Source of the DNA: Trifolium pratense
Taxonomy: Eukaryota; Streptophyta; Magnoliopsida; Fabales; Fabaceae
Reading direction: 5' to 3'
Length of the DNA stretch: 64,000 bases
Assembly: GCF_020283565.1 (NCBI RefSeq)
Contig: NC_060062.1
Coordinates: forward strand, 60,404,409-60,468,408
Part shown: one piece after another, positions 1 to 10,550 of the stretch
How the letters are laid out: each line of letters opens with the position of its first letter
Numbering within the stretch: the first letter of the stretch is position 1
Position numbers and translations under genes: made by a program
Notes under the pieces: generated by a model
What the model was told of the DNA's origin: nothing
Seen by the model: the letters and a program-made list of their open reading frames with translations, nothing else
The model's database searches: none

Positions 1-354
1 ATGTTTGTTTATCTTAAATAAGGCTATACATGCATGTGAATTTGAATTATAATATTCATAGCTTAGTATATTTTTAATTTAAGTCAAAGAAAGTTGGCAG
101 GGACCATGCCACAATATTTTAACCTTTGTCCCCCCTATTATCAAGCAAAGTTAAAGAAAACTGTGTTGTTTTCTACTGCAGCGAATCTTAAAATATATAT
201 ATATATATAACTTGCCTCAAACGACTATATAGTATAAAATAATGTACTAAAACCAAGTTAATATTATCTTGGAGTTAACTAGTATTGTGAAATAGTCGAG
301 CATTATATTTTAAAATATTTCACAACTTTGTACAAGTCATAGTTCAACTAACAA

Positions 355-470
355 AAAATACTGAAATTGTTAGGTCAGACGTCGTGACCGAAGTTTGAAT
401 CCTGACACTGCTTCTTCACATATCTATGTGAGTTATAATGATTTTGCCAAGATCTACAAAAATAATAAAT
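355..470 (+). repeat. SINE-like fragment (GTTAGG/CGTCGTGACC family)
   Basis: This stretch resembles sequence at 3698-3815 and 8309-8416. All three carry a GGATGTCGTGA-like core, a pol III B-box-like segment (here AAGTTTGAATCC) and a following TATGTGAGTT motif. The best copy, at 8309, ends in an A-run. It is best read as a decayed tRNA-derived retroposon upstream of the UGT. The rest of 1-571 is AT-rich, with an (AT)n run near 196-209, and I see nothing else in it. Confidence 0.45.
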
Positions 471-505
471 TAAACTTAAATCTGAAAGTTGGCCTCAAAT
501 TGAGA

Positions 506-514
506 TATATATAA
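506..514 (+). promoter_or_regulatory. Candidate TATA box of the UGT
   Basis: TATATATAA lies 58 bp before the ATG at 572, a spacing that fits a short plant leader. This is position and motif only. Confidence 0.5.
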
Positions 515-571
515 TTTAGTGAGCAACTTTCATAAACCATAAACCAGCTAGATTATCGATTAGATCTAATA

Positions 572-1995
572 ATGGCTGAAACAAAAACAACTAGTCATAT
601 AGTAGTAACTTCAATCCCTCTATTTAGCCATGAATCCTCAGTGATTGAGTTTTGCAAGAGACTCATTCATGTCAATAACCATTTCCATGTCACTTGCATC
701 TTCCCCACCATTGATGCACCAATTCCAGCCACTCTCAAATTACTTGAATCTCTTCCTTCAACTATAAAATGCACTTTCCTCCCTCCAATAAACAAACAAG
801 ACCTACCACAAGATGTTGCCTTGCAAATCGAACACGCGGTTACTAAATCCATGCCATCTTTGCGCGACTCGTTGAGTTCACTTTGTTCAAATTCAACCAC
901 ACCACTAGTAGCAATGGTTGTTGATCCTTTTGCAAACCAAGCTTTAGAAATAGCCAAAGAATTCAACCTCTTATCATTTTTGTACTTCCCGGTTTCTTCC
1001 ATGACAACTTCACTACACTTGTATTTGCCAATACTTGATCAACAAGTTTCATGTCAATACATCGATCACACCGATCCTATTCAAATCCCGGGTTGCATTC
1101 CTATTCGTGGCCTAGATTTACCTCCTACTTTTTTTCAAGATCGGTTTAGTATCGCTTATGAGACAATTCTTCGACAAACCAAGAGGTTTCCTCTTGCTGA
1201 TGGTGTATTGATTAATAGCTTCTCGGAAATGGAGGCAAGTACGGTGAAAGCTTTAATGGAGAAGCAACATAACATTATCAACAAAACTCAATTAGTTTAT
1301 CTAGTTGGACCAATCATACAAACCGGTTCAAATCAATTAAATGAATCATTATGTGTGAAGTGGTTGGAGAATCAAATACCAAATTCGGTTTTGTATGTTT
1401 CCTTTGGAAGTAGAGGGAGTTTATCTCAAGAACAAATTAATGAACTAGCTTTAGGGTTAGAGTTGAGTGGTAAAAAATTCTTGTGGGTTTTGAGAGAACC
1501 TAGTAATTTTGAAAATTTAGGTGATCATAGTGCTAAAAATGATCCTTTACAATACTTACCAAATGGATTCTTAGAGAGAACAAAAGAACAAGGGTTAGTT
1601 GTTTCTTTTTGGGCCCCACAGACTCTAATACTAGGTCACAGTTCAATCGGCGGATTTTTAACTCATTGTGGTTGGAATTCAATACTGGAAAGCATTTTGT
1701 TAGGAGTGCCTATGATAACTTGGCCGTTGTTTGGCGAACAAAAATTGAATGCTATTTTATAATAGAGGGACTTAAAGTTGGTTTGAAGGTGATATTTAAT
1801 GAGAATGGCATTGCACAAAGAGAGGAAATTGCTAAGGTTGTTAGAGATTTAATGTTGGGTGAAGAAAGAAGTGGGATTCAACAAAGAATTGATGAGCTTA
1901 AAGATGCTGCTGCCAGTGCATTAGAAGAAGATGGATCCTCCACAAGGGCACTTTCTCAACTTGGCACTCAAATGGAAAGCAATGCAAGGAAATAA
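572..1995 (+). pseudogene. UDP-glycosyltransferase (UGT72/hydroquinone glucosyltransferase-like), frameshifted
   Basis: Family 1 plant UGTs move glucose from UDP-glucose to small phenolic or alcohol acceptors in the cytosol. Frame 1 (572-1762, 396 codons) has the N-terminal catalytic-type His20 in a PLFSH context and a VVDPFA segment carrying the usual Asp. It also has an almost complete 44-residue PSPG box, about residues 347-390, with WAPQ, HCGWNS and the final Q. Directly after it (EQKLNAIL) the frame hits TAATAG at 1760. The C-terminal part (EGLKVGLKV, EEIAKVV, EDGSSTRALSQL) continues one frame back and stops at 1993-1995, so about one base is missing near 1755-1765. The two parts add up to about 470 residues, the normal family length. 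The short downstream frame and lack of other decay suggest a recent null allele or a sequencing error. The subfamily call is from memory of sequence style. Confidence 0.85.
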
Positions 1996-2470
1996 AGTTT
2001 TTCATACAATTACGGTATTTGGTTAATTAATTACGTTTAATAAAGTTTTTCAATGCAAGGAGTAGTTGATTCAGCTGATTAAATGATTAATTCAATTCTC
2101 ATTTTAAATTATGGTTAATCTCATTTTCACAAATTTTGAATATGATTTAAATTAAGAATTTACTCAACTGAATTAATTTACAATTTTACTTGAGTTGGTA
2201 GTTTAGTGTTTAGTTTTTTTGTATAATCAATCCTTGTTCCTTGCTTCTCTACATGTAATCCAAAGTCAGAATATTCTGTTGTAGTGTACTGTTTTAATTC
2301 TTAGTTGGTTTGTTTCTTTCAAAAATGAATAAACACCAAGCATCACTCTATTTTTTGTTGGGTGTTTTTTATAGGTTCATTTGTCAAAGACAAATTTATT
2401 TGAGATGTGTCGAACGTTATGAAAATATATATTATTTTATTAGCGGTATTATCTTTATTTTTGTATCGGG

Positions 2471-2692
2471 TAATTTGCTTTTGTGAAGAGACTCTTAAGC
2501 TTTGTAACGGTGGTTAGAGATTAATTTATTTTTTTGAATTTTTTTTAATATAAATTAAATACATTAACTATTCAATTAATATAAAAAAATATTTACTTAT
2601 GATCAAAGCCGGAGGAGTTGTCCTCACTATTATCTTGCCCCCAACACCTAATACAAATTAAAGCCTAAGAATCTCTTCACAAAAGCAAATTA
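2471..2692. repeat. MITE with ~33-bp terminal inverted repeats
   Basis: The left end begins TAATTTGCTTTTGTGAAGAG and the right end is its reverse complement with few mismatches (CTCTTCACAAAAGCAAATTA). The element is about 222 bp and AT-rich inside, with no coding potential. The rest of 1996-2969 is AT-rich flank with nothing recognised. Confidence 0.6.
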
Positions 2693-2969
2693 TGTGACCC
2701 CAAAATGGAGTAAAAGTTGTAGAAGAGCAAGATAATTTAACATTTTAGGATCTCACTCAATGTTAGTAAGTATAGTAACAAGTTACAAAGCAGTTGAAGA
2801 AAATGCAAAAAACATCATCTTCTACTCGAAAGCCAAACAAACTTTACCGTAAAAGAGCAATAGAATTTAGATATTCTAGGATCTCGCTCTCAGTGTTCCC
2901 GTTAGTTTTTTTTGGTAAGAAAGCTAAAGAGTACAAGGGAAAAGAAAAAAAAAAGACAAAAAAGAAAGA

Positions 2970-3422
2970 CTAGTCTTTTAGGAATAAAATTTCTAAAGCA
3001 TCGTTCTTGAGCAGATCTTGAACGCCTTCTGGAGGACAGTCATGGTTAGTGAAATCAGCATTCGAGGAGGCTCCTAATTTTGCGAAGAAGTCTGCGTATT
3101 GATTACCTTCTCTAAGAGTGTGACAGAGGGAAACATTACTTTGGGAAAACAAATCCTTTATGTCATGGATCAAAACTGCATGCATATGAAACTTAACTTG
3201 GGGACCTTTTATGAGGTTAATACGGTGTAAAGAATCTGAATAGCAGACAAGTTCGTCAATGCCCATGTTTATGGCCAACAAGAGGCCCTCATACAAGATA
3301 TCAGAAGACCCTTGAATGTAACCAGAAAACCCTGCCAAATAATGACCAAAAGTATTTCTAATGATTCCACCAAAACCTGATCGAGCTGGGGAACCGAGAC
3401 AGCTTAGTATGGAGCTCTTCAT
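2970..3422 (-). pseudogene. LINE-derived RNase H-like domain (RVT_3) fragment
   Basis: A 150-codon open frame resembles the C-terminal RNase H-like domain of plant non-LTR retrotransposons. Visible features are GFGGIIRN followed by a GHYLAGFSG strand, YEGLLLAINMGI (the conserved Glu region), LVCYSDSLHRI (the Asp region), and LREGNQYADFFAKLGA, which matches the usual REGNxxAD..A motif. There is no upstream reverse transcriptase. On the 3' side (low coordinates) purine- and A-rich tracts precede it. It is a truncated remnant, not a host RNase H gene. Confidence 0.7.
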
Positions 3423-3429
3423 ATGTCTT

Positions 3430-3506
3430 TATTCTACAATTACATTATATTTAATTCTACAATTACATTATAGAATTGTATGTCTTTATTCTACAATTAC
3501 ATTATA
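3430..3506. repeat. Short imperfect tandem repeat
   Basis: Three copies of a 20-bp unit ending TCTACAATTACATTATA begin at about 3430, 3453 and 3487. They sit immediately beside the LINE fragment. No function is evident. Confidence 0.6.
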
Positions 3507-3697
3507 TTTAAATTTCATTATTATTAGCACTTTTTTTCTTGACAAAATTATTATTAGCACTTATTAGCAACAAATCTGCAAATGTAATTTTTTTTCTTAT
3601 TTACTTGTAATTTTTTATATAAAAAAAATATTAATCGTTATTTTATCTATTATACTATTATTATGTTTTGAGATATCTATTATACTATGTTAAAAAT

Positions 3698-3815
3698 GCC
3701 AAAAATCGGATGTCATGACCGGGGTTTGAAATTCGACTCATTCACTTTTGTGTGAGTTTCCAATGGCTATTTAAGAGCTCATTGATCCCTGAAGGATGAT
3801 AGTGATATCACTTTG
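3698..3815 (+). repeat. SINE-like fragment, same family as 355 and 8309
   Basis: It carries GGATGTCATGACC, a degraded B-box (GGGTTTGAAATTC) and GTGTGAGTTTCC, then a (TTGA)n microsatellite at about 3812-3835. It is a decayed member of the retroposon family at 8309. Confidence 0.45.
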
Positions 3816-3931
3816 ATTGATTGATTGATTGATTGTATGAAATTATCATGCACTCAAGATTTCTGCCCTGCGTGTACAGATTGCCTACTAAGGTCAGATT
3901 ATTGTATGCACCTCTAATAATTAGTTATGGT

Positions 3932-4102
3932 GTCTTTGGTTTGAAAGAAAGAAATAGGAAATAGAGAAAAACATGATTACCAATGAATGATGGAAATATA
4001 GAAAAACACAATTACCAATGAATGATTCATCATTTCATTGGTATCCTTCACAGGTAATTGTGTTTTTTTATATTCCCTATATATTTCTCTTAAACCAAGA
4101 GG
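3932..4102. repeat. MITE-like inverted repeat
   Basis: The left end (TTTGGTTTGAAAGAAAGAAA, through to ATGATTACC) is the imperfect reverse complement of the right end (GGTAATTGTG through to TTTCTCTTAAACCAA). The arms are about 45 bp, with ACCAATGAATGA repeated inside. It has no coding capacity. Confidence 0.5.
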
Positions 4103-4235
4103 AGCTATAGTATGTTTTCACTTGTGGCTTTTAAATTTATTCTGCTTAGGATTTACAATGTCTTTTAAATTTGGCAATCATTTCCCATTACGAAGGAATT
4201 TTAACATACACACAAACCATTTTAAAAATAGGAAA

Positions 4236-4412
4236 ATGCTAAACAGTGCCTCCGGGACACTAGTTAAGGATACAAATATAGAAGTTTTATCTCGTAAATT
4301 GCGCATTCAATGTTTTAATGAAGTGAAAAGTTATTCTCTCTCATCATTAACTTTATCATTTGTTTCCTTTTTTAGTATGCTTAACTAGTGCCCCAGGGGC
4401 ACTGTTTAGCAT
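4236..4412. repeat. MITE with ATGCTAAACAGTGCC ends
   Basis: The left arm starts ATGCTAAACAGTGCCTCCGG and the right arm ends GGGGCACTGTTTAGCAT, an inverted match of over 30 bp. The same family occurs intact at 46176 and interrupted at 32808. The 116-codon frame spanning it is chance. From 4413 to 5258 I see only AT-rich DNA. Confidence 0.7.
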
Positions 4413-5271
4413 GACCTTTAAAAATATTTGGACACTAAATATTAAATAATTTAGTCACATTATTTAACATTACTTCATTATCATTTTGAGTGTGTATCTA
4501 AATATAAAAACAATTAGGCTTGTGCCCAAGCAAGTATCTCTTCACATGGAGTACTTAGTTTTCAAGTCCAGATGACCGACAGAAAAAGACTCGTTTAGTT
4601 GTAGAAATCGTGAACAAATTTGTTAATTATCGGGATGGTGTACCTTTTTATGTGTCACTCTATTATCAAATGTCAAAAGTTAACTTTTCACTTTAAAATA
4701 TTGTTCAATGCAAACAAAAATTTCAGTATTTTTTTTTTTATATAGGAAAACTCCGGTACTTATTCCAAAATTTAAAATACTTCGGTATTTCAATTTGGAA
4801 ACTTAGGGGCTCATTTTAGGCCCTGAGGCCTATTTTTTACTTAGGGGCTTAACATATTTTTTATTTGGGTAAATAGGGTTTTACCCATCCGATAAAATAG
4901 ACGAATTTTGTATTATTTTCTATAAAATAAAAAGTTGTGATTCCCTCTCGTAATATCAAGTGTCCCCATTAGTAACAAGCTAAAAAGCAAGCGAAAAAAG
5001 ATCATCTTTCATTTGGAAGCTAAACGAACGTTAATGCATGTGAATTTGCATATATGATTTGTTCTAATTGGTTGGTGGCCGGGTACCCTAAAATTATGAA
5101 TGAATAGATTAGAAAAAGCGGTAAAATAAAGTATTTTTAAATGGAAATATAAAATGCAAAATGAAAAGTGACCTCTTGTAGGAAATTTCCTTTTGAGGCA
5201 TTGTAGGATAAAATATAAAATGAACCAAAAATAAAACCATCGATGGATGAGACAATCAAAGTAATAAAATG

Positions 5272-6914
5272 ACCGAAAGTTTCATGCAGTCAGGTGGAGT
5301 ATGGTTACAACACCTAAGCAAATGGGTGGCTTAGGACTGAGAAAACTAGATGTGATGAACCAAGCTTGTTTATTGAAACTTTGTTGGAACTTCACAAGTG
5401 GAAATAATGATTTTTGGTGTGAGGTTTTGAAAGGGAAATATAAAGTTACTGATTTTGCTAATATTGCCAATGCAAAGGTCACTGATTCAAGTATGTGGAA
5501 AGCTATAATAAGCTTAAAGTCCCACTTGGATATTAATTCTTTCTGGACTATTGGAGATGGGAGTTACATTGATGCTTGGAATCAATCATGGATTGAACCT
5601 GGGTATACTGTAATGCAAAACTGTGTGTCCCAATCCAGCTACAGGGCGCTCGAGTTTGCGATTTAATAAAAGAGAATGGTCAGTGGAATTGGAACATTCT
5701 AGTCGACTGGTTGCCAACCGATGTTCAAAATAAAATTGCAGCAATTCCTCCTCCTTGTGCTGCAAATGGCCATGATGAACGTGCAGGAATAAGTGGAAAA
5801 AGTAGTGATTTTTCTGTGTCGGTTATGTATGACATGCTGTGTGATTTTAATCGGCAGGAATTGGATCCCGTGTGGAGTAAGGTGTGGAAATTATGCGTAA
5901 CAGAAAGAGTGAGATGCTTTATATGGTTGTTAGTACATAATAGGCTTCTCACAAATCATCTCAAAAGTAGAATGGGACTTGGTCATGCTATGTGCCGTTA
6001 TTGCGGGAATGTCGCAGAAACAAGTTTACATGCTATGCGAGATTGTGCTTTGATTGTTCCATTTTGGCTGCAGGTTGTGCCTATAGAAGAGAGAGGCACC
6101 TTCTTTATGGAAGAACACCAGCAATGGATTAGAACGAACCTGAACAAGTGTAGGAAGCAACAGAATGGTAGCGCGTGGTGTGATTTTTGGGCCACGGCGT
6201 GCCATAATTTGTGGATATGGAGAAATAAAGAATTGCATGATGATGACCTTGTGAGGCCTATGTATGCGGTTCAATATGTGTCAAACAAAGTAGAGGACTA
6301 CATGCAAGCAAAGAAAGCAACCGAGGTGTTGAGATGTCGAGAAGTTGTGAGTATACAAATTGGTTGGATTCCACCGACAGGGGACCGTGTGAAACTTAAC
6401 ACGGACGGGGCAAGGAAGCATAATAACATAGCTGGGTGTGGAGGCATAATTCGGGGTAGTCAAGGTGAATGGCTTGGTGGTTTTGCAAAAGGAGTTGGAA
6501 ATTGCAGTGCTTTCGTGGCAGAGTTGTGGGGTGTCTATGAAGGCTTGTCATATGCAAGGAGGTTGGGGTTCATGAAAGTCGAGCTCAATATAGACTCTGT
6601 CACGGTGGTTAATGTGTTAACTAAAGGAACCTTGCAGAGCCTGGCCGGAGCTATGTTGGTACGTAACATAAGAAGTTTGATAGCCTTGGACTGGGAAGTG
6701 AGTATTGTGCATGCGTACAGAGAATGAAACAAATGTGCTGATGCTTTGGCCAATATTGGCTGCACGTTGGATAATGAAATCATTGTTTATGATGATTGCC
6801 CATCTGAGATTAAGGATTTGCTGTTAGCTGATGTTTTGGGGATAACTACCCCTAGATTGCTTCATGTGTAAATTTTTTTTTCTCGGGCTTCGGCCCTCAT
6901 TATCATAAAAAAAA
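5272..6914 (+). mobile_element. 5'-truncated LINE (non-LTR retrotransposon) with target-site duplication
   Basis: The remnant begins in the C-terminal part of the reverse transcriptase region (GGLGLRKLDVMNQACLLKL), frameshifts near 5645, then continues in the frame opening at 5711. That frame has a zf-RVT-type segment (CRYCGNVAETSLHAMRDC) and an RNase H-like domain with Asp in LNTDGA, Glu in VAELWG, Asp in NIDSVT and, after an in-frame TGA at 6724-6726, Asp in KCADALANIG. The reading ends at TAA near 6870. A TTCGGCCC-containing 3' end and an A-run follow. AAGTAATAAAATG at 5259-5271 is repeated, with one extra A, after the A-run at 6915-6928. This direct repeat fits target-primed insertion. 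Two lesions make it dead. Confidence 0.85.
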
Positions 6915-7258
6915 AAGTAATAAAAATGTATGACATTCCTTTTAATCGATAAACAATCTTAATTAATTTGAAAGTGGAAAGTAAAATAATTTAATCAAAT
7001 CTCAAAGTCTGCATCAAAGTAAGATACAAGTTATCAAAACAAACATAAGCTGCTCAAGAGCATTGGATCAGCAATTTTAAATAATTTTTATTTTTTATAT
7101 CACCTTTAGTGATTTGTTCAAAATATTTATTTTATCTTATATTGTTTCATAGTTTATGATAGTATTTAAAATATGTGTTAAATTCTTATAAAAAAAATAT
7201 GTGTTAATGATGTTGGTCAAAAATAAAATATGCATTGCAAGTTTTTAAAGATATAATA

Positions 7259-7360
7259 GTTTTTTTTTTTACAATGAGTTGTGAATCGAACACAAGACCT
7301 ATAACATACTATTCAAACCTCTCACTATTAGACAAAACTTAGTGGTTTGGCAATCAAATG
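7259..7360 (-). repeat. SINE-like retroposon, weak
   Basis: Read on the minus strand it has an A-box-like TCTAATAGTGAGAGG, a B-box GTGTTCGATTC and a 3' A-run (the T-run at 7260). It is a tRNA-derived retroposon by structure only. The rest of 6929-7460 holds nothing I recognise. Confidence 0.4.
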
Positions 7361-7460
7361 TACTTAAATGTTTATTAAGGATGAAAAATTTATATTTTAG
7401 CATAAGAGGAAATACCATAAAAAGAAAAAGAGAGATAGTGTAATTCAAACTTCTCTAATT

Positions 7461-8149
7461 ACCGTTTACAATGGTTTCAACATTCAACACAATCTTTTTC
7501 AATTTCCAACAATCCACATCATTTTCTCTTTCTTCCATATAATAATTCAACACTCATTCAACTTTTACCCTCTCCAATGGTTTTTCATTCAACACTCTAC
7601 CCCACCACTTTTTATTTCATATTCTTATTTAAATTTATATTTCTGTTTTTATGATTACACAAAATTATAATTTTAAATTAAAATAATGAACACTTAACAA
7701 TTGATAATTGTTGGAATAATTAGAAGAATTTTGATTGTTGAAATCATTATTGGGATCAATTTCACTAAAAAAAGACTAAAACTTCAAAATAAACACTAAT
7801 AGAAAGATAATAATAAGATTAAGATAGTGAAAAACTTGGTTTTTTTTTCTTTTTTGTGTCCAAATCAAATGAACCAAGTCTCTATTTATAGACAAAACAA
7901 AATTATGAATTTTGGTAAAAAAAAAAAAAAAATTAATTTGCAATGAAATAATTGAGTTCAAAGTATTAATGTGATAAAAATTCAGACAGCCAATCAAAAT
8001 CAAACACGTGGCGCATTCAACTATGTTGAATTCTTTCAACACCTCTCTCCCCCACATCATTCAACACCCATTTTCAACACACCCTCTCCAATGGTTTTGC
8101 TTCCTTCAACATCCATTCAACACCCATTTTCAACACCATTGTAAATGGT
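7461..8149. repeat. Non-autonomous DNA transposon with TTTACAATGG ends
   Basis: The left end ACCGTTTACAATGG and right end CCATTGTAAATGGT are inverted. Both subterminal regions are packed with TTCAACA/TGTTGAA motifs, mostly as ATTCAACACYC. Length is about 690 bp, and the frame inside (7776-8060, minus) is low-complexity. I could not settle a target duplication, so the superfamily is open. Confidence 0.55.
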
Positions 8150-8308
8150 CTTAGAAGAGAGCAGGGGACGGACTACTCATGAGTTGGGGAGGGCCATGAC
8201 TCATTTTTAATATATATATATATGCAAATCTTGTTGATTTTCGTTCCTCCCGTTAAAAAACGACTGCGTTTGTAGCTAATTAGCTACAAACGCAACTGGA
8301 AAAAATAT

Positions 8309-8416
8309 CGAAATTGTTAGGCCGGATGTCGTGATCCGGGTTCAAACCCGAGATCTCACAATTATATGTGAGTTTAATTTCAGTGGATTACCACTTCATC
8401 TAAGACAAAAAAAAAA
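8309..8416 (+). repeat. SINE-like retroposon with 3' A-run
   Basis: It has GGCCGGATGTCGTGATCC, a clean B-box GGGTTCAAACCC, TATGTGAGTTT and ACCACTTCATCTAAGAC, then a long A-run. It is the best of three copies in the window. No clear A-box is visible, so it may be 5' truncated. Confidence 0.6.
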
Positions 8417-8562
8417 GAAATAAAAAAAAAACACAGGAAAAAAAAAAGAAACAACCAATATCTAAGAAAGAAAAGGAAACCCAAAGTATCTTTAAGAAAT
8501 AAGGAGCCCATCAAACATTTATTTCATTAAATAATTGTGTCATTATTCTTGCCTCCCCCCTC

Positions 8563-8705
8563 CCTTTTTTTTTTAACCCTATGGTTTTTAGGTGAAGGAA
8601 TCTCCAATAATCCAGAGTTTGGTTATCACCAGGAATCAAATTCGATTCTCAAGAACAATTCTTCTTAGGGGAAGCTCATTAATCACTTGAGCCAAATATC
8701 TTGAT
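8563..8705 (-). repeat. tRNA-derived SINE-like retroposon
   Basis: On the minus strand, TGGCTCAAGTGATTAATGAG resembles an A-box, GAGAATCGAATTTGATTCC contains a B-box, and the 3' A-tail is the T-run at 8564-8573. It differs in sequence from the family at 8309. Confidence 0.5.
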
Positions 8706-9007
8706 TTTTTTTTCACCATGATTTATCGATTGTTGCTTTAAACCAATTGTGCTATGACACTTTGGTTTTAGAAAAAAAGGCAAACACACAATAAAATGGT
8801 TTGCATATCTTTCAAGTTAATCCAAATGTTATGGATTTAAACCTAATCTTGTGAATGTAGCATCATTAAAACACCCGAGGGAGTGTGTTAAAATTAACTA
8901 GTTTTTAAAGTTTTTTTCTTGTGTTGGACTTAATTTTCTGTTTTGGGCCTTTGTTAGGTTTATTTAGTTTGGGCCAAATTCTGTTTTTCTAATAACAAAT
9001 AAGAGAA

Positions 9008-9230
9008 TTTCTTTCGGCATCTTACCCATTTTCTCGCGCACCTTATGAATTTACCAAAATTTCTATGTCTGCTACTTAGGTAGCATATACCCCCCAAAGA
9101 TATCCTACCAATTTTTTTTATAACATTTGCTACTTTAAGTAGCGGACAACATATTTAAATTTTCTCATTTATATAATGTTCACTACTTAAATAACGGAAG
9201 AACAAAAATGAAAACGCGGAAATGTAATTG
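9008..9230. repeat. Repeat built on GCTACTTAAGTAGC palindromes (copy 1)
   Basis: It shares TTACCCATTTTCTCGCGCRCC and ATGAATTTACCAAAAT with 16277-16510. Inside are several GCTACTTAGGTAGC or GCTACTTTAAGTAGCGG near-palindromes. The two copies are colinear, so this is a dispersed element, probably a MITE. Confidence 0.55.
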
Positions 9231-9379
9231 CGAAGATATATATCCAATTAATTAAGTGTCTACAATTGCTAACATATGATACCCAATTAACACACTGAGA
9301 GCGCTTTATTGTCTTTATAATCCTATCTCCAACTCGAATTTGATTAATTTTTGCATTGCAAAGCATGATACACACAAAA

Positions 9380-9520
9380 GTTTTTTTTTTTATAAATAAT
9401 TTTAGTTATTAGTATTACAATGTTATGTTAATTTTTTTTTCTTTGTTAGGACTTGAACCTAGACCTCCTACTCCTTAACTCTTAACTCAACTAGTTAAGC
9501 TAGTTGAGCTACCCATCCCA
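9380..9520 (-). repeat. tRNA-derived SINE
   Basis: On the minus strand it starts GGGATGGGTAGCTCAACTAG (tRNA-like 5' end and A-box). It has B-box GGTTCAAGTCC and runs into A-rich sequence ending in a 10-base A-run. 9521-10133 is AT-rich with no feature I can name. Confidence 0.6.
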
Positions 9521-10138
9521 ACCCTTATACATACAAAAGTAATTTTACCAAGAAGCATGTACATTTGATCACCATTCTTATCCACGTTTCAATGTATAGT
9601 ATAGGGTGTCAAATTCCACCAAGAGTTTTGGTTTAGTTTTGTTGCTACAAATAAGCTTTGGTTTATTTCGTAGTGTCAACCAAAAATCTAGAATGCGATG
9701 ATAATATAGACAAAATGAGAATCATATTATAATGTTAATATTTGTTGGTGTGGTTGTTATAGACGCGTCTTCTAGATTGAAAAGATTGGAAAATTAGTGT
9801 ATAGAGAAAGTACAGTGTGTGGAGACTCAATATTGAGCAAATTTGACTTGTAGTAGTAGTAGAATTAACAAAACTTAATTGACTCCGTGGGAAGGAACTT
9901 TCAAAAGGATAAGTACAAAAGGATAAGTTGATTTTGTAGAATTATTATCTTTTACTTATTTAATAATTGAATATGTAATGAGATATGTTGACATGACATG
10001 TAAATTATTTAACTGACGGTTGATCTGCATGACTTGATCAAAATTAATATTTTATAAAAAGAGTTAAAATTAGGGGTCAAAAGTACAATGAAAATTAGTT
10101 GATCAAAATTGTAAGTTTGTAAAAAATTAAGTTGTTAA

Positions 10139-10433
10139 TATTGGTTTTAATTCAAAACTGATTTCTGTTATGGCAGTTATTTTTCTGTTTTCATAGTTAG
10201 TTGTAGTTTGTTATACTTTTCTACTTTGGTTGTTAGATTAGTTATGATAAGAGGGAGGTTGAATAACTTGGAGTCCAAGTAACAACTAGCCCACCACTTG
10301 TTGTATATAAACCCCTTTTGCGATTAATAAAATTGACTCCTTTTCTTTTAATCATTCTTCTCATAAAAGTTTGCTATTCAATTCTCCAAATCTTCTTCTT
10401 AGTTGTTTCTCTTTGTTTGGAATATCTCCAACA
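10139..10433 (+). repeat. Copia 5' LTR
   Basis: Its TATA box TATATAA is at 10304-10310 and an AATAAAA poly(A)-like signal is shortly after (about 10325), giving a plausible U3-R-U5 order. It ends CCAACA and is matched base for base by 14637-14931 except at 10321. Confidence 0.95.
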
Positions 10434-10436
10434 AAG

Positions 10437-10449
10437 TGGTATCTAGAGC
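10437..10449 (+). promoter_or_regulatory. Primer-binding site
   Basis: TGGTATCTAGAGC, three bases after the 5' LTR, resembles the initiator-Met tRNA complement TGGTATCAGAGC usual for copia elements, with one extra T. Confidence 0.8.
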
Positions 10450-10550
10450 ATTGTACGATTCAAGGGACCTTGATCAAGATTGATCAAGACTTGATCTTTT
10501 GCGATCTTTCTGGTGTGGAAAGATTCAGTAGTTGATTGGTGTATTCAACC

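Noticed and set aside
667..1002. Minus-strand open frame inside the UGT
   Set aside because: It is antisense to conserved UGT coding sequence and has no homology features of its own.
4038..4388. 116-codon frame as a gene
   Set aside because: It spans a MITE and AT-rich flank, with no start context or recognised motif.
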